From NCBI GenBank assembly GCA_049642385.1, contig JBAROU010000056.1:1-50266 (forward strand): a stretch of DNA of 50,266 nt, written 5' to 3'. The translations under genes and the position numbers were made by a program. Under the pieces are notes generated by a model. The model searched no databases. It was not told where the DNA came from and saw only the letters and a list, made by a program, of their open reading frames with translations. This document shows, piece by piece, positions 16,533 to 25,945 of this stretch (the stretch's first letter is position 1; each line of letters starts with the position of its first letter). This stretch comes from JBAROU01 sp049642385 (GTDB lineage Bacteria; Chloroflexota; Dehalococcoidia; DSTF01; RBG-16-68-14).

Positions 16533-17833
16533 TGCTACGGCGTTCTAGCTGCGGTCGGGAAGTTCTTACGAAGCGCGTCGTAGCCGTTTCGCTCCTCGCG
16601 CTGTTCGCGGCCCTCGCCTGGGCCGCGCCGGGGGCTCGCGCTCAGACCGGCATCGACGTGCGTTCGAGCGACGCCACGAGCAACTTCCCGGACGGCTTCA
16701 CCTTCTCGCTCGAAGTCGCCGGCGCCAACATCGACGACGTCCGTCTCATCTACGAGATCGCCCCGGACGGCGTGCGCACCACCGCCGAGGCCGACTGCAC
16801 CGGCGCCAGCGCGATGAGCTGCACCTACAGTCTCGTCGCCAGCCGTACGAACGTCATTATCCCGGGCGCCGTAGCGACGTACTTTTGGCGCATCACCACC
16901 GGCGGCGAGACGACGGAGACCGACCCGCAGGTCGTCACGTACGAGGACAACCGCTTCGAGTGGCATACGATCAGCGACGGCAACCTTACGCTGTGGTGGT
17001 ACTCGGGCAGCGAATACCAGGCGAACGCGGTGCTCGCTGCCGGCCGTGAGAGCCTTGATGCGAACGCGGCGCTGCTGCAAACGCAGGTCGACATCCCGGT
17101 GAAGATCTTCTGGTACGCAAGCGCCGAAGACATGGCGCCTGCGATCCTGCCCAGCCAGGCTGCTGGTGTTGTCACCGCAGGCGAGGTCGTCTATTCCGAC
17201 ACGGCGATGGTCTCCGGCAGCGGCGCGGAGGACATCGCTCGTCACGAGATCGCCCACGTCGTCGTGCGCCAGGCGATCGGCCCGATCTACAGCGTGCCTG
17301 ACTGGCTGAACGAAGGGCTCGCCGTCTACTCCCAGTCGGCGCCATTCTCCGAACAGCAAGCGTCGTTGGATCAGGCGATCCAGTCCGGCGACGTGCTTTC
17401 GGTGCGCAGCCTCAGTTCGGCGAGCAGCGGCGCCGTCGCCAGCAAGGTGTCGCTGTTCTACGGGCAGTCGTACAGTCTGGTTGACTTCCTGATTAGCACC
17501 TACGGCAAAGAGAAGTTCGCTAAGCTCTTCAAGGCGTTCAGCCAGGGCGCAACGACTGCCGAGGCGCTCGAGCAGGCCTACGGGTTCGACCAGGACGGCC
17601 TAGAGAACGAATGGCGCGCCAGCGTCGGCCTGCCTCCGCGCGCAGCGCTCACGCCGGCTGCCGAGGGCTCGCCCACGGCCACCGCCAACCCCACGCCGAC
17701 GCCTAACGCCTCAACATCCAGCGACGACGGCGGCGCGCCTATCGCGCTCGTCATCGCAATTGTCGCGCTGGTCGTTGTGCTCGTGGGCGTCTTCGCCGCG
17801 ATCGGCGTGCTGCTGTCGCGCCGCTACCGCTAG
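16532..17833 (+). CDS. Membrane-anchored zinc metallopeptidase (peptidase MA-like)
   Basis: A 433-residue gluzincin-like protein. A signal peptide (KRVVAVSLLALFAALAWA, cleavage near ARAQ) is followed by an Ig-like region (about 40-140) and a catalytic domain with HEIAH (about residue 235) and, 20 residues on, NEGLAVYS, giving the HExxH...E zinc ligands. A Ser/Thr/Pro-rich linker (ATANPTPTPNASTSS) and a C-terminal membrane helix ending LSRRYR follow. So the peptidase is extracellular and held by its C-terminus. Its ATG overlaps the prfB stop. Confidence 0.85.
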   Translation: MLRRSSCGREVLTKRVVAVSLLALFAALAWAAPGARAQTGIDVRSSDATSNFPDGFTFSLEVAGANIDDVRLIYEIAPDGVRTTAEADCTGASAMSCTYSLVASRTNVIIPGAVATYFWRITTGGETTETDPQVVTYEDNRFEWHTISDGNLTLWWYSGSEYQANAVLAAGRESLDANAALLQTQVDIPVKIFWYASAEDMAPAILPSQAAGVVTAGEVVYSDTAMVSGSGAEDIARHEIAHVVVRQAIGPIYSVPDWLNEGLAVYSQSAPFSEQQASLDQAIQSGDVLSVRSLSSASSGAVASKVSLFYGQSYSLVDFLISTYGKEKFAKLFKAFSQGATTAEALEQAYGFDQDGLENEWRASVGLPPRAALTPAAEGSPTATANPTPTPNASTSSDDGGAPIALVIAIVALVVVLVGVFAAIGVLLSRRYR

Positions 17834-19389
17834 CGGTTGGTGGACGTTGTCCCCTGGCCCAGCGAGGGGTTCTCGCGGCTGAGTTTCAGCTTCATCGCCC
17901 CGAAGTAGCCCGGCCGGAAGCCGTTCACGGCGAAGCTGCTGCGCGCGGCGTCCGCCGTATAGTAGATATGCGCGCCCTCCGATTCGAACCGCTGGAAGGC
18001 ATCGTACTCCAGCAGCCATGCGTACGTGATCGTTGGCAGGCCATCGCGGTCCAGCAGGTCCGCGCGTCCCTTGTCGGAGAGCTGGCTGATCGCCTCGTGG
18101 TCATCCTCCAGGATGCCGACCTTGAGGTCGTCGTAATACAGCATGACGAGCTCCGGGTAGATGAAGCCTGTGATCACCACCGCCGGCCGTTGCAGCTTGC
18201 CGGGTTTCGTCGCCACATCGTGCAGTTCGTCCGCGAAGTCCCTCTGGTTGCGCAGCGTCTCGACATCGGAGAGCAACATGCCCTTGCCGATGCGCGCGCT
18301 TGTGAACGTCTCGGCAGTGATGCCGAACGTATCGTCGGGCGACGTGATGTCGACGAAGCCGGCGAGCACGATCACCGCTAACACTGCGGCGAGCATTCCC
18401 CGTGTCAGGTAGCGCGAGAGCAGGAAGAAGCCGAACGGGAAGAGCGGGATCAGGTACGCGATCTCGTGCGGCAGCTGCGTGTACGACAGCATGAAGACGA
18501 CGACGACGGCGACCCACGTCAGCACGTGCGGGTCGCGTATCATATCGCCTGGCAGGTGGCGAATGCGCTGCCACGAAAGACCCAGCGCTCCCAGCACCGC
18601 CAGCGCCCCGACGATGCCCAGGCCGTCCTTCCCGACGCGCTTGATCACCTCCGCCAGCGGCACGCTCTGGTCGTAGAAGTTGAGGAAGTCGAAGCCATAG
18701 CGCATCAGCACCGGCGTATACGCGACGAATGCCGTGGCCAGTGCCGTCACCGCGAACGGGCGGATGTCCTTGCGCTGGTCCGTGCGCCAGAGCAGTAGCC
18801 CGAACGGGACCAGCATCCCGAGCGATGCGATCCGGAAGCCCGTCGCAACGCCCAGCACGATGCCTGCCAGCTGTGGCTGTCGGTGCAGCAGCGCCAGGTA
18901 GGCGCCCATGATGAACGTCAGCGTCCACATGTAATCCATGGTCATCACGCTGTTGATCCAGAGCAGCGGCGCAAACGCGAACGCGATGGTGAGCGCGCCT
19001 CGGTTCTCCAGGTCGAGCTTCTTCGCCAGCGACGCGAACAGGTAGATCCCAACGAGCGAGATGAGCACGGTGCTCAGGTTCGTCGCGATCCAGCCGCCTT
19101 TGATGAAGAGCGCCGTCACGAACTCGTGCAGAGGATAGCCGGGCAGTCGCGACGGATAGTAGTCGCCATGATCCCAGAGGTAGCGCGCCGTCAGCGCCAC
19201 GCGCCACGCATCCGGGTCAGTGCCGTAGCCCATGTTCAGCCACGGAACCCGCGAGACGATGTAGACGACGGCCAGCGCCGCGAACGTCGCCGGCTTCGTG
19301 AACTCGAGATCGATCGCCTTGTCGATCAGGCCTCGGCTGCGCGCGAGGAGGCCGTTCGATTCGCGGGTGAGCGTTTCCGTCGCTTCCAT
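17830..19389 (-). CDS. Polytopic membrane glycosyltransferase (PMT/GT39-like)
   Basis: A 519-residue protein with roughly ten membrane helices and the GT-C layout: first external loop with YGTDPDAWRVALTARYLW, which provides the acidic pair expected for polyprenyl-phosphate-sugar transferases, then alternating helices and a soluble C-terminal domain of about 150 residues. Likely transfers a sugar from a lipid-linked donor to an extracytoplasmic acceptor. Last gene of the inositol-lipid operon. Its stop codon is shared with the convergent peptidase gene through the palindrome CTAG. Confidence 0.8.
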   Translation of the reverse strand: MEATETLTRESNGLLARSRGLIDKAIDLEFTKPATFAALAVVYIVSRVPWLNMGYGTDPDAWRVALTARYLWDHGDYYPSRLPGYPLHEFVTALFIKGGWIATNLSTVLISLVGIYLFASLAKKLDLENRGALTIAFAFAPLLWINSVMTMDYMWTLTFIMGAYLALLHRQPQLAGIVLGVATGFRIASLGMLVPFGLLLWRTDQRKDIRPFAVTALATAFVAYTPVLMRYGFDFLNFYDQSVPLAEVIKRVGKDGLGIVGALAVLGALGLSWQRIRHLPGDMIRDPHVLTWVAVVVVFMLSYTQLPHEIAYLIPLFPFGFFLLSRYLTRGMLAAVLAVIVLAGFVDITSPDDTFGITAETFTSARIGKGMLLSDVETLRNQRDFADELHDVATKPGKLQRPAVVITGFIYPELVMLYYDDLKVGILEDDHEAISQLSDKGRADLLDRDGLPTITYAWLLEYDAFQRFESEGAHIYYTADAARSSFAVNGFRPGYFGAMKLKLSRENPSLGQGTTSTNR

Positions 19390-19390
19390 G

Positions 19391-20152
19391 CTAGCGGGGC
19401 AGCACCAGACCGCCGGACGGCGGCGCCCCGCCTCCGCTCGTAAGCTCCGACGTCGCGCCGCCCTGCGTCTCGCTGGCGGTCATGCCGTGGTCGGCGGCCT
19501 GCACCGCGAGCTCGGCCAGCGCCGCCTCGTCGATCGCGCCCGGTATCGCCGAGCGCTCATTGATCACGGTGAACGGCACCGCGCGCACGCCGAGCTGCTG
19601 CGCCAGCCGCGGGAACTCGTTGATCTCCACCGCTGCGGCGCGCACATGTGCGCTCGCCAGCGCCAGCCGGTAGGCCGCGCGCACGACGCCCGGGCAGTGG
19701 GGGCAGGTGGGCGTCACGTACACGACGATCGACGTTTTGTCGCGCAGCTTCTTGAGCTGCTTCGTCGCCCCTGGCCCCACCGTGACCTTTTGCTTCGATG
19801 CCTCGATCATCGTCTCGATGAAGTTCGGGAACTCGTTGCCGCCGGGAATGCCGAAGAAGCGGAGCGGCCGGTTCATCGGTCCGCGCAGGACGATGCCCGG
19901 CACCTTGTCGATGCCCAGCTTCGCTGCTTCTTCGGGCGTGTCGGCGAACTCGTGCACCGTGAGCGATACCTTGTCACTCAGCGACGCGATCTCTTCCAGC
20001 ATCTTGTGCACATCTTCGCAGTGGACGCATTCCTCGCGGCCGGGTACGTAGAGCTTGGAGGCGCGTTGGGTGAAGTAATCGAGCTTCACCTTGCCCTCCA
20101 GCTCCTTGCCGAAGCGTTCGCGGACGTAGTCCTGCTCGCGCAGGGGGATCAC
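19391..20152 (-). CDS. Two-domain thioredoxin-fold protein (protein disulfide oxidoreductase/glutaredoxin-like)
   Basis: A 253-residue protein with two tandem thioredoxin folds, each with a CxxC: EECVHCED (about residues 38-45) and TPTCPHCPGV (about 145-154), the second followed by the cis-Pro region GVRAVPFTVI. The layout matches the archaeal and thermophile PDO / glutaredoxin-like (TIGR02187) group. It starts at GTG with AGGAGG 7 nt upstream and overlaps pgsA by GTGA. A thiol oxidoreductase in a lipid operon is unusual; it may support a redox-dependent envelope step. A longer open frame upstream was rejected. Confidence 0.87.
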   Translation of the reverse strand: MIPLREQDYVRERFGKELEGKVKLDYFTQRASKLYVPGREECVHCEDVHKMLEEIASLSDKVSLTVHEFADTPEEAAKLGIDKVPGIVLRGPMNRPLRFFGIPGGNEFPNFIETMIEASKQKVTVGPGATKQLKKLRDKTSIVVYVTPTCPHCPGVVRAAYRLALASAHVRAAAVEINEFPRLAQQLGVRAVPFTVINERSAIPGAIDEAALAELAVQAADHGMTASETQGGATSELTSGGGAPPSGGLVLPR

Positions 20153-20775
20153 GTGCGGTCCTCCTGACCGGCGGTCGCCGGCTCTGCGTTGAAACGGTGC
20201 CAGACGACGTAGAGCCGCTGGAGCGCCGTCGCGTTGGCCATCACGGCCAGAATCCAGAGCGCGATCCGCACCTGACCTATGATAAGCCCGCCGCCCATAA
20301 GAAGCACCCTCTCGGCGCGTGTGAATAGCCCGTCGCGCAACTCCATGCCGTTCGCCTGGGCCCGCGCCCGCACGTAGCTCACCATGATCGAGCCGACCAG
20401 TGCCGCGAAGCAGAGCCCGATCTCCTCGCGCTCGCCGCGCCCGGAGTAGTAAAAGACCAAGCCGCCCAGCACCGCCGCCTCGGAAAGCCGATCCAGCACC
20501 GAGTCGAACACCGCGCCGAACGGCGTCGCTCGGCCCGTCGCCCGCGCCAGTGCGCCATCGAGCAGGTCGACGGCGCTGAACGCCAGCATGAGGATGCCGG
20601 CGATCAGGAACTCGCCGCGCGCGGCCAGCACGCCGGCGCTCACGTTGCCCGCGAAGCCGAGCGCGCTCAAATGATTCGGCGTCGCGCCCGTGCGCGCGAT
20701 TACCGAGACGATCGGATCGGTGATGCGGCGCGGGACCGAGTGCGGCAGCAGCGTGAACGAACGCGGGCGCACCAC
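20149..20775 (-). CDS. pgsA: CDP-alcohol phosphatidyltransferase, PI-phosphate-synthase-like
   Basis: A 208-residue integral membrane enzyme with the full CDP-alcohol phosphotransferase signature D-x2-D-G-x2-A-R-x8-G-x3-D-x3-D in DLLDGALARATGRATPFGAV plus FDSVLDR. It condenses CDP-diacylglycerol with an alcohol. Proximity to an inositol-3-phosphate synthase and a PimA-like gene points to inositol 1-phosphate as acceptor, as in mycobacterial PgsA1; glycerol-3-phosphate is the alternative. GTG start overlaps the previous stop (TAGTG). Confidence 0.85.
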   Translation of the reverse strand: MVRPRSFTLLPHSVPRRITDPIVSVIARTGATPNHLSALGFAGNVSAGVLAARGEFLIAGILMLAFSAVDLLDGALARATGRATPFGAVFDSVLDRLSEAAVLGGLVFYYSGRGEREEIGLCFAALVGSIMVSYVRARAQANGMELRDGLFTRAERVLLMGGGLIIGQVRIALWILAVMANATALQRLYVVWHRFNAEPATAGQEDRT

Positions 20776-21929
20776 TACGCCCCTGTCGCTCGCACCGGCT
20801 GCGAACGCCCGTCCGGCTGTTGCCGCTCATGCAGCAACCGTTCGTAGTAAGACAACACCTGTTGCGACACGCGCAGCCAGCTGAACTCCTGCGCGCGTTG
20901 GTGGCCGCGCTCGCCCATCGTCCGGCGCAGGTCCGCGTCGCCCAGCAGCACCAGTAGCGCTTCGGCGATGCCCTTGGCGTCGCCCGGCAGCGCGAACAGC
21001 CCTTCGACGCTGTGCGTGAACACGCTCGCGTATCCGTCGATGTTGCTCGCGACGATGGGCAGCCCGGCCGCCATCGCTTCCAGCAGAACAATGCCCTGGC
21101 TCTCGAAGCCCGTCGCTGGTGCGCAGAAGACGTCCGCTGTGTGGTGGTAGCGTGGCAGCTCCTCGGCCGACACGTAGCTGACGAAGGCGACGTCGGGCAG
21201 GCCCATCGACCGCACCTTCCGCTTCTGCGGTTCGAACGTACCCGCGCCGACGACGATCAGCCTCGTGTTCGGCTGGCGCTGTTTGACGATGGCAAACGCC
21301 TTGATCAGGTAATCCAGGCCCTTTCGCTTCTCCGGCCGCCCGACGAACAGGATGTTCAACATCTTGTCGCTGAATTCAGGGATCGGCGCGGCCTTCGCCG
21401 CGAAGCGCTCGACGTCTACGCCGTTCGGGATGATGTTGTAGTAACCGGGGAAGTACTCCTCCACGAAGCGCGCCGCCGAGGGCGAGACGGCGATCTTACC
21501 GTCGAGCCGCCGGCCCCAGCGACGGATATGGCGCTTGCCCCACGTGTAGAAGAACTGCTTCTTGTCGCGCGTTGCGTGATACGTGCCGACATTCACCGCC
21601 TCCGAGTAGCGCAGGAAGTGGATCGGCAGCACCGGCATGAACGGTTCGTGCACGTGCACCACGTCGAACTGCTCCTCGGCCAGCACGCGGCGCACCGCCG
21701 GTCCCAGCGTGAGCGAGAGCGAGATGCGCGCCAGCGATCCGCTCGCCGGTACACTCACCGGTCGCTTGCCGATGGTCACCACGCCTTCCTCGTCGACCGC
21801 GCGCGAGGACGGCGCCATAATCTGCACCAGGTGCCCCCGCTGGACGAACTGCTCGCGTAGGTGGGCGCAGTGGCTGTTCACGCCGCCGGGCACCGTCCAG
21901 TCGTACGGCGAAACGAGCGCAATCTTCAC
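20775..21929 (-). CDS. pimA: GT4 glycosyltransferase, PimA-like
   Basis: A 384-residue GT-B glycosyltransferase. Evidence is the N-terminal donor/acceptor loop SPYDWTVPGGVNSHCAHL, typical of phosphatidyl-inositol mannosyltransferase PimA, then IIPNGVDVERF, FVGRPEKRKGLDYLIKAF and the E-x7-E element ESQGIVLLEAMAAGLP. In actinobacteria PimA moves mannose from GDP-Man to phosphatidylinositol on the cytosolic face. Overlaps the PHP gene upstream (ATGA) and pgsA downstream. Sugar specificity is inferred only from context. Confidence 0.82.
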   Translation of the reverse strand: MKIALVSPYDWTVPGGVNSHCAHLREQFVQRGHLVQIMAPSSRAVDEEGVVTIGKRPVSVPASGSLARISLSLTLGPAVRRVLAEEQFDVVHVHEPFMPVLPIHFLRYSEAVNVGTYHATRDKKQFFYTWGKRHIRRWGRRLDGKIAVSPSAARFVEEYFPGYYNIIPNGVDVERFAAKAAPIPEFSDKMLNILFVGRPEKRKGLDYLIKAFAIVKQRQPNTRLIVVGAGTFEPQKRKVRSMGLPDVAFVSYVSAEELPRYHHTADVFCAPATGFESQGIVLLEAMAAGLPIVASNIDGYASVFTHSVEGLFALPGDAKGIAEALLVLLGDADLRRTMGERGHQRAQEFSWLRVSQQVLSYYERLLHERQQPDGRSQPVRATGA

Positions 21930-22663
21930 GGACGCACCCGCTGGATGAAGCTACGGATCGTTGGTACCCAGCCCATCTTGCGCGGCGTCGCCATCAGGCC
22001 GCGCCACTGTTGCCGGACCACCTGCACCGGCCCCAGCTCGGTCAACGTTGGGTAACGCCCGTTGCCCACGCCCGTCGTCCGCGACTCGATGGCGTGGCGC
22101 AGCTCAGCCTCGCTTTTGCCCTCGAACGTGGTGTAGGCGCAGCCGACCGCCTGCAGAAAGTGGGCGTCGCTGCCGCCCACTTCGGCGAAGTGGTAGCGCT
22201 CGCGGTTCAGTCGCCGCGCCGTCTCCTGGCCGATGCGCGGCTTCCCACGCGCCAGCTCGATGCCGTCGAACGTGGCGCCATCGCGCATGACGCGGTCGAT
22301 CGTGCGCTGGGTGATGCTGCGTGTGAGCCAGCACATCGGGTGTGGGATCAGGCACAGACCACCCTGCCGGTGCACCGCTTCCAGCGTGGGCATCAGCGGC
22401 TCCAGGCTCGGTACTGGTTCTTCGATGTACAGCGCCAGCAGGTGCCCCTCCAGCGCGGTCACTTCTTCACCCACGATGAGCTCGAAGCGATAGCCCGCGC
22501 GCGCCCACGCCTCGCGCGCGGCGAGCGCCGGCCGCAGATCGTCGTGCTCCGTGATCGCGATGACCGAGAGATCGGTGTGTTCCTCAACGTAGCCAAGCAG
22601 CTCAGGGATCTCCGCCATCCCGTCTCCGAGCGCCGTGTGGATGTGTAAATCGGCTTTGCCCAC
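21926..22663 (-). CDS. PHP-domain metal-dependent phosphoesterase
   Basis: A 245-residue PHP protein with the metal-binding motifs in order: DLHIHTALGDG (1), EHDD (2), GEEV (3 region), IPHP (about 107-110) and GGSDAHF (about 173-179). PHP proteins hydrolyse phosphoesters; small stand-alone members are often nucleotide or inositol-phosphate phosphatases. Since the operon makes an inositol phosphate, dephosphorylation of such an intermediate is a possible role (inference). GTG start with a weak ribosome site. Confidence 0.85.
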   Translation of the reverse strand: MGKADLHIHTALGDGMAEIPELLGYVEEHTDLSVIAITEHDDLRPALAAREAWARAGYRFELIVGEEVTALEGHLLALYIEEPVPSLEPLMPTLEAVHRQGGLCLIPHPMCWLTRSITQRTIDRVMRDGATFDGIELARGKPRIGQETARRLNRERYHFAEVGGSDAHFLQAVGCAYTTFEGKSEAELRHAIESRTTGVGNGRYPTLTELGPVQVVRQQWRGLMATPRKMGWVPTIRSFIQRVRP

Positions 22664-22675
22664 GCGCGTTCGCCG

Positions 22676-25003
22676 CTATTGTATCGCACCAGGAGAGTCT
22701 GCTGGCTCGCCGTCCAGCGTCTCGTCGTAGGGCCTGAGCCACAGGATACGGTAGGTCGCCACGTACACGTCGCGGCCGGGGAACGCCGCGATGATCTCGT
22801 CGCGCAGCTCCGGTACGTTGCGCGCGAAGACGACGTCGCCATCCAGCGTCGGCGAGTTGAGCCAGAAGACGCTCCCATAGCAGGACCACTTCTCGCCCAG
22901 CCCGCAGTCCTCGACGAGGACGAGCGCGTTGTGCAGGTCGGCGTCGTGCGTCAGCGCGACCAGGCGGTTGTCCACGCCGAACAGCCCGTGGAGGTCCTGC
23001 GCCCGCGCGGGCGTGAAGGGCACGTTCCAGTTCGCCTGATGGCCCAGCAGCCACCCGTACAGACTGCCGCCCACCAGAGCGAGCACCAGCGCGTACGTGA
23101 CCAGCAGGCCCGCCCACAGCGGCGGGCCGCGCTCGTCGCGCAGCGTCATGCGGCGCAGCCACGCCGCCCCGCCTGCGATCAGCTCTGCCGCGCGGTCCGC
23201 GCCGCGAGCGGTGAGCAGGATCAGGAACGGCGTCGCTTCGTACCAGTAACGCGGGCCGTGCATCACGCCTTCGCCCCACCAGAACGTCGGTGCCGCCATC
23301 ACGAAGACGGCGCAGGTGCCCAGGAACCAGTCGTACCGGTTGCGCGTGAGCGATACGAACGGGATCGCCACGAACAGCCAGCCGATGTACTGTGGCCAGC
23401 CGTTCAGCACTAGCAGCAGCAACTTCAGCTGCGTCTCCTCGTTTTGCAGGCCGTTCGCCACGCTGTGCCGGCCGCCGAAGCCAATCGATTCGTCGGCTGC
23501 CGTGCCGCCATACCCGCTCGAGAACGCATGGCCGGTCGTGCCATAGTTGTAGAGCCAGTAGGCCAGGAGCATCACCAGTCCGCCCGCCACGAACGCCCCA
23601 AGTTGCTGCGCCCGTTCTAGGCGTCGCTCCTGGGGTATCAGGCCGCTGAGCAGGTACGCGCCGAACGGAGGCATCAGCGCGACGGCCGTGAGCGGTCGGG
23701 TGTTGAACAGCAGCCCGAAGAAGAGCCCCGCGAGCAGCCCGTACAGCACCGGCCGCCGATCGACGAAGGCGAGGAACACGAGCGAAACGAGCAAGTAGAA
23801 CGCGGCCGTGCTATGCGACATAAAGTTCGTCGTCGTCATCAGGAAGAACGGCGATGTGGCCAGCAGCAGCGCCGCCAGCAGGGCGACGCGGACGCTATAC
23901 AGTCGCCGCGCGACAGCGAAGATCAGCACCACGCTTGCCGCGCCGACGAGCGGTGGAATCAGCCACACTGCGCCAAGCTTGACGCCGATCGCAAGCAGCA
24001 ACGGATGGCCGAACGGATAGATGCTTGCCCACTTGCCGTCGTTGACCGTGATGAAGTTCTGGGCGAAGAACTGGAACGTGCTGGGCACCTGCGGTGGTGG
24101 TGCCGAGAAATGCCCGGACGCCAACAGCTTCGCCTGGAAGATGTACGCGTCGCCGTCAGGCACATGCGGCATCCGCGTGACGTACGAAAACATGATGAAC
24201 ATCGCGATGCCGAACGCGCCGGCAGCCAGCGCGGCAATGCCCGCCAACGATAGATGGCGCGGCAGTCGCCCCCGCACACGCGCGGGCAGCTCGGGCGGGC
24301 GGACGAACGCCAGCCCGGCGACGACGATCGTTCCCGCCGCCAGCAGCAGCAGCATGATCGGGTAGGTGTGGAGCGCCATGCCGAGCAGCGCGCGCATCGA
24401 CTCACGTTTCGACAGCTCTACCTTGCCGCCTTCGAGGGCCGTGTCTTGCGTGATGAAGCTCTGACTGGGGTGCCGGAAGTGGTAGGCGACGCCTGCCCCG
24501 CGCTCTTCCGCGCGCACAGCGACGATTGCGCCCACGATGTTCCGGTACCGCACGTCGACCGCGTAGTCCCGCCACGAGGCGTCGCTGAGTGCGATCACCC
24601 CCGCCCCGCCGAGGACGCCGTGGTCGATGCTGAACGTGCCGTCGAGCACCTGCCACGCAGGCCCGGGCCCGGACGAGAAGTCGTCTTCGAAGAGCAGCTC
24701 GCCCGTGGTCAGGTTCGTCACGCGCACGCTGTCGATGCCGCGGGGCGTGGGCAGGCTGGGGATGTTGTCGGTGTCCTCCAGCGTGAGGATCACCCCGCCG
24801 CCGTCCGGCGCATCGAACGTTCCGCGTAGCGCGCGCACGCCATCGACGTACGCGGTGAAGTCGTCGCCGCGCGCTTCTATGCGCACATCAATTGACTGAC
24901 CGCCTCGGCTCCAGAAGTATGCCAGGATCAGCAGGAGATTGAGGACGAGGAGCGTAACGAGGAACGCCCCGACGCGTCGAGGGGGCAGGCGAACGTGGCT
25001 CAC
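22676..25003 (-). CDS. Large membrane glycosyltransferase (ArnT/GT83-like) with N-terminal lectin-like domain
   Basis: A 775-residue protein. After one membrane helix (about 13-31) a soluble extracytoplasmic beta-rich region of some 170 residues (GELLFEDDFSSGPGPAWQVL, DYAVDVRYRN) resembles laminin-G/DUF1080-type sugar-binding folds. The rest is a GT-C membrane domain with the acidic loop VPDGDAYIFQAKLLASGHF, HPLLLAIGV and ten or more helices, ending in a soluble C-terminal part. It likely moves a sugar from a polyprenyl carrier to a lipid or protein. Substrate unknown. Confidence 0.78.
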   Translation of the reverse strand: MSHVRLPPRRVGAFLVTLLVLNLLLILAYFWSRGGQSIDVRIEARGDDFTAYVDGVRALRGTFDAPDGGGVILTLEDTDNIPSLPTPRGIDSVRVTNLTTGELLFEDDFSSGPGPAWQVLDGTFSIDHGVLGGAGVIALSDASWRDYAVDVRYRNIVGAIVAVRAEERGAGVAYHFRHPSQSFITQDTALEGGKVELSKRESMRALLGMALHTYPIMLLLLAAGTIVVAGLAFVRPPELPARVRGRLPRHLSLAGIAALAAGAFGIAMFIMFSYVTRMPHVPDGDAYIFQAKLLASGHFSAPPPQVPSTFQFFAQNFITVNDGKWASIYPFGHPLLLAIGVKLGAVWLIPPLVGAASVVLIFAVARRLYSVRVALLAALLLATSPFFLMTTTNFMSHSTAAFYLLVSLVFLAFVDRRPVLYGLLAGLFFGLLFNTRPLTAVALMPPFGAYLLSGLIPQERRLERAQQLGAFVAGGLVMLLAYWLYNYGTTGHAFSSGYGGTAADESIGFGGRHSVANGLQNEETQLKLLLLVLNGWPQYIGWLFVAIPFVSLTRNRYDWFLGTCAVFVMAAPTFWWGEGVMHGPRYWYEATPFLILLTARGADRAAELIAGGAAWLRRMTLRDERGPPLWAGLLVTYALVLALVGGSLYGWLLGHQANWNVPFTPARAQDLHGLFGVDNRLVALTHDADLHNALVLVEDCGLGEKWSCYGSVFWLNSPTLDGDVVFARNVPELRDEIIAAFPGRDVYVATYRILWLRPYDETLDGEPADSPGAIQ

Positions 25004-25027
25004 GCCAATTTGACGCCTTGCTTGCCG

Positions 25028-25945
25028 CTACCGCAGCGCACTGGGGGCGGCCGCAGTCTCTTCGTCATCGCGCTGCCAGATCGCTTCCAGCACTGCCCAC
25101 TGGCCCGGGTCGGCGCGCAGGTGCCCTTCGAACAGGGCGAGTAGCCGTCGCGCGTTCACGAGCACGTCGTTCTCGAAGTCGCCTGTCCGCACCAGGTCGA
25201 GCGGCGGCCCGATCCGCGCCCGAAATCGATAGCCGTCGATGCGCCAGGCCCACGTCGGTAGTAGGTCCGCGCCGGTGCGCAGCGCCAGCTCGATTGCGCC
25301 CAGAGGGATACGCGCATCGGCGCCGCAGAACTGCATCGGCACGCCGGAGCCGCTCACATCGCGGTCGAGCAATATCGCGACGATGCCGCCATTCCGCAAG
25401 CGCCGGATCGCCTCCTTCACCGCGCCGAAGCTGACCGTCCGAAACTCATGGCCGTGCTCCGATCGCAGCCAGTGGGTGAAGTCAGAGAGCGCCTGCGGCT
25501 GGAGTGGCTCCGTGAGGGCGTAGACATAAATGCCCTCCGCCGCCAGGCCCTGCGCCGCCATCTCCGGGTTGCCGAAGTGCGCGCTCACGATGATCGCGCC
25601 TCGTCCGGCGTCTCGCGCCGCTTGGAGATACGCCACGCCCTCAAGATCGATCTTCTCACGCCGGAAGCGCTGGAGGTCCATGCGGGGGAGGTGGACCAGG
25701 TCGGCGTAGTAGCGCGTGGCGTTCCGGAAGACCTCCCGAGCCGCCCGGCGTACCTCCTGCTCCGATGCCTCCGGCCCCATCACCTGACGCATATTCGCGA
25801 TGACGGCCTCGTGGGCGTTCCGGCGGAAGAGGTACGCGCCGTCGCCCACCACATGCGCGATGCCGTACAGCGCGCGCAGCGGCAGCCTGCCCAGCACAAT
25901 GTACGCCAGGCGCAGCACGTAGTACTTCCACATTTTGTTTCTCAT
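25028..25945 (-). CDS. Lysophospholipid acyltransferase (LpxL/PatA-like), second copy
   Basis: A 305-residue LPLAT-superfamily protein of the HtrB/LpxL/PatA group. The H-x4-D/E catalytic motif is SAHFGNPEMAAQ, and the later LDRDVSGSGVPMQFCG and GADLLPTWAWRIDG segments are typical. The start MRNKMWKYYVLRLAY overlaps the stop of the upstream copy (ATGA). In actinobacteria PatA acylates the mannose of phosphatidylinositol mannoside; the operon context makes an analogous step likely. Confidence 0.88.
   Translation of the reverse strand: MRNKMWKYYVLRLAYIVLGRLPLRALYGIAHVVGDGAYLFRRNAHEAVIANMRQVMGPEASEQEVRRAAREVFRNATRYYADLVHLPRMDLQRFRREKIDLEGVAYLQAARDAGRGAIIVSAHFGNPEMAAQGLAAEGIYVYALTEPLQPQALSDFTHWLRSEHGHEFRTVSFGAVKEAIRRLRNGGIVAILLDRDVSGSGVPMQFCGADARIPLGAIELALRTGADLLPTWAWRIDGYRFRARIGPPLDLVRTGDFENDVLVNARRLLALFEGHLRADPGQWAVLEAIWQRDDEETAAAPSALR

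Noticed and set aside
20153..21091. Extension of the thioredoxin-fold protein through pgsA and pimA
   Set aside because: The upstream part is out of frame with two clear genes; AGGAGG and GTG at 20152 give the true start.
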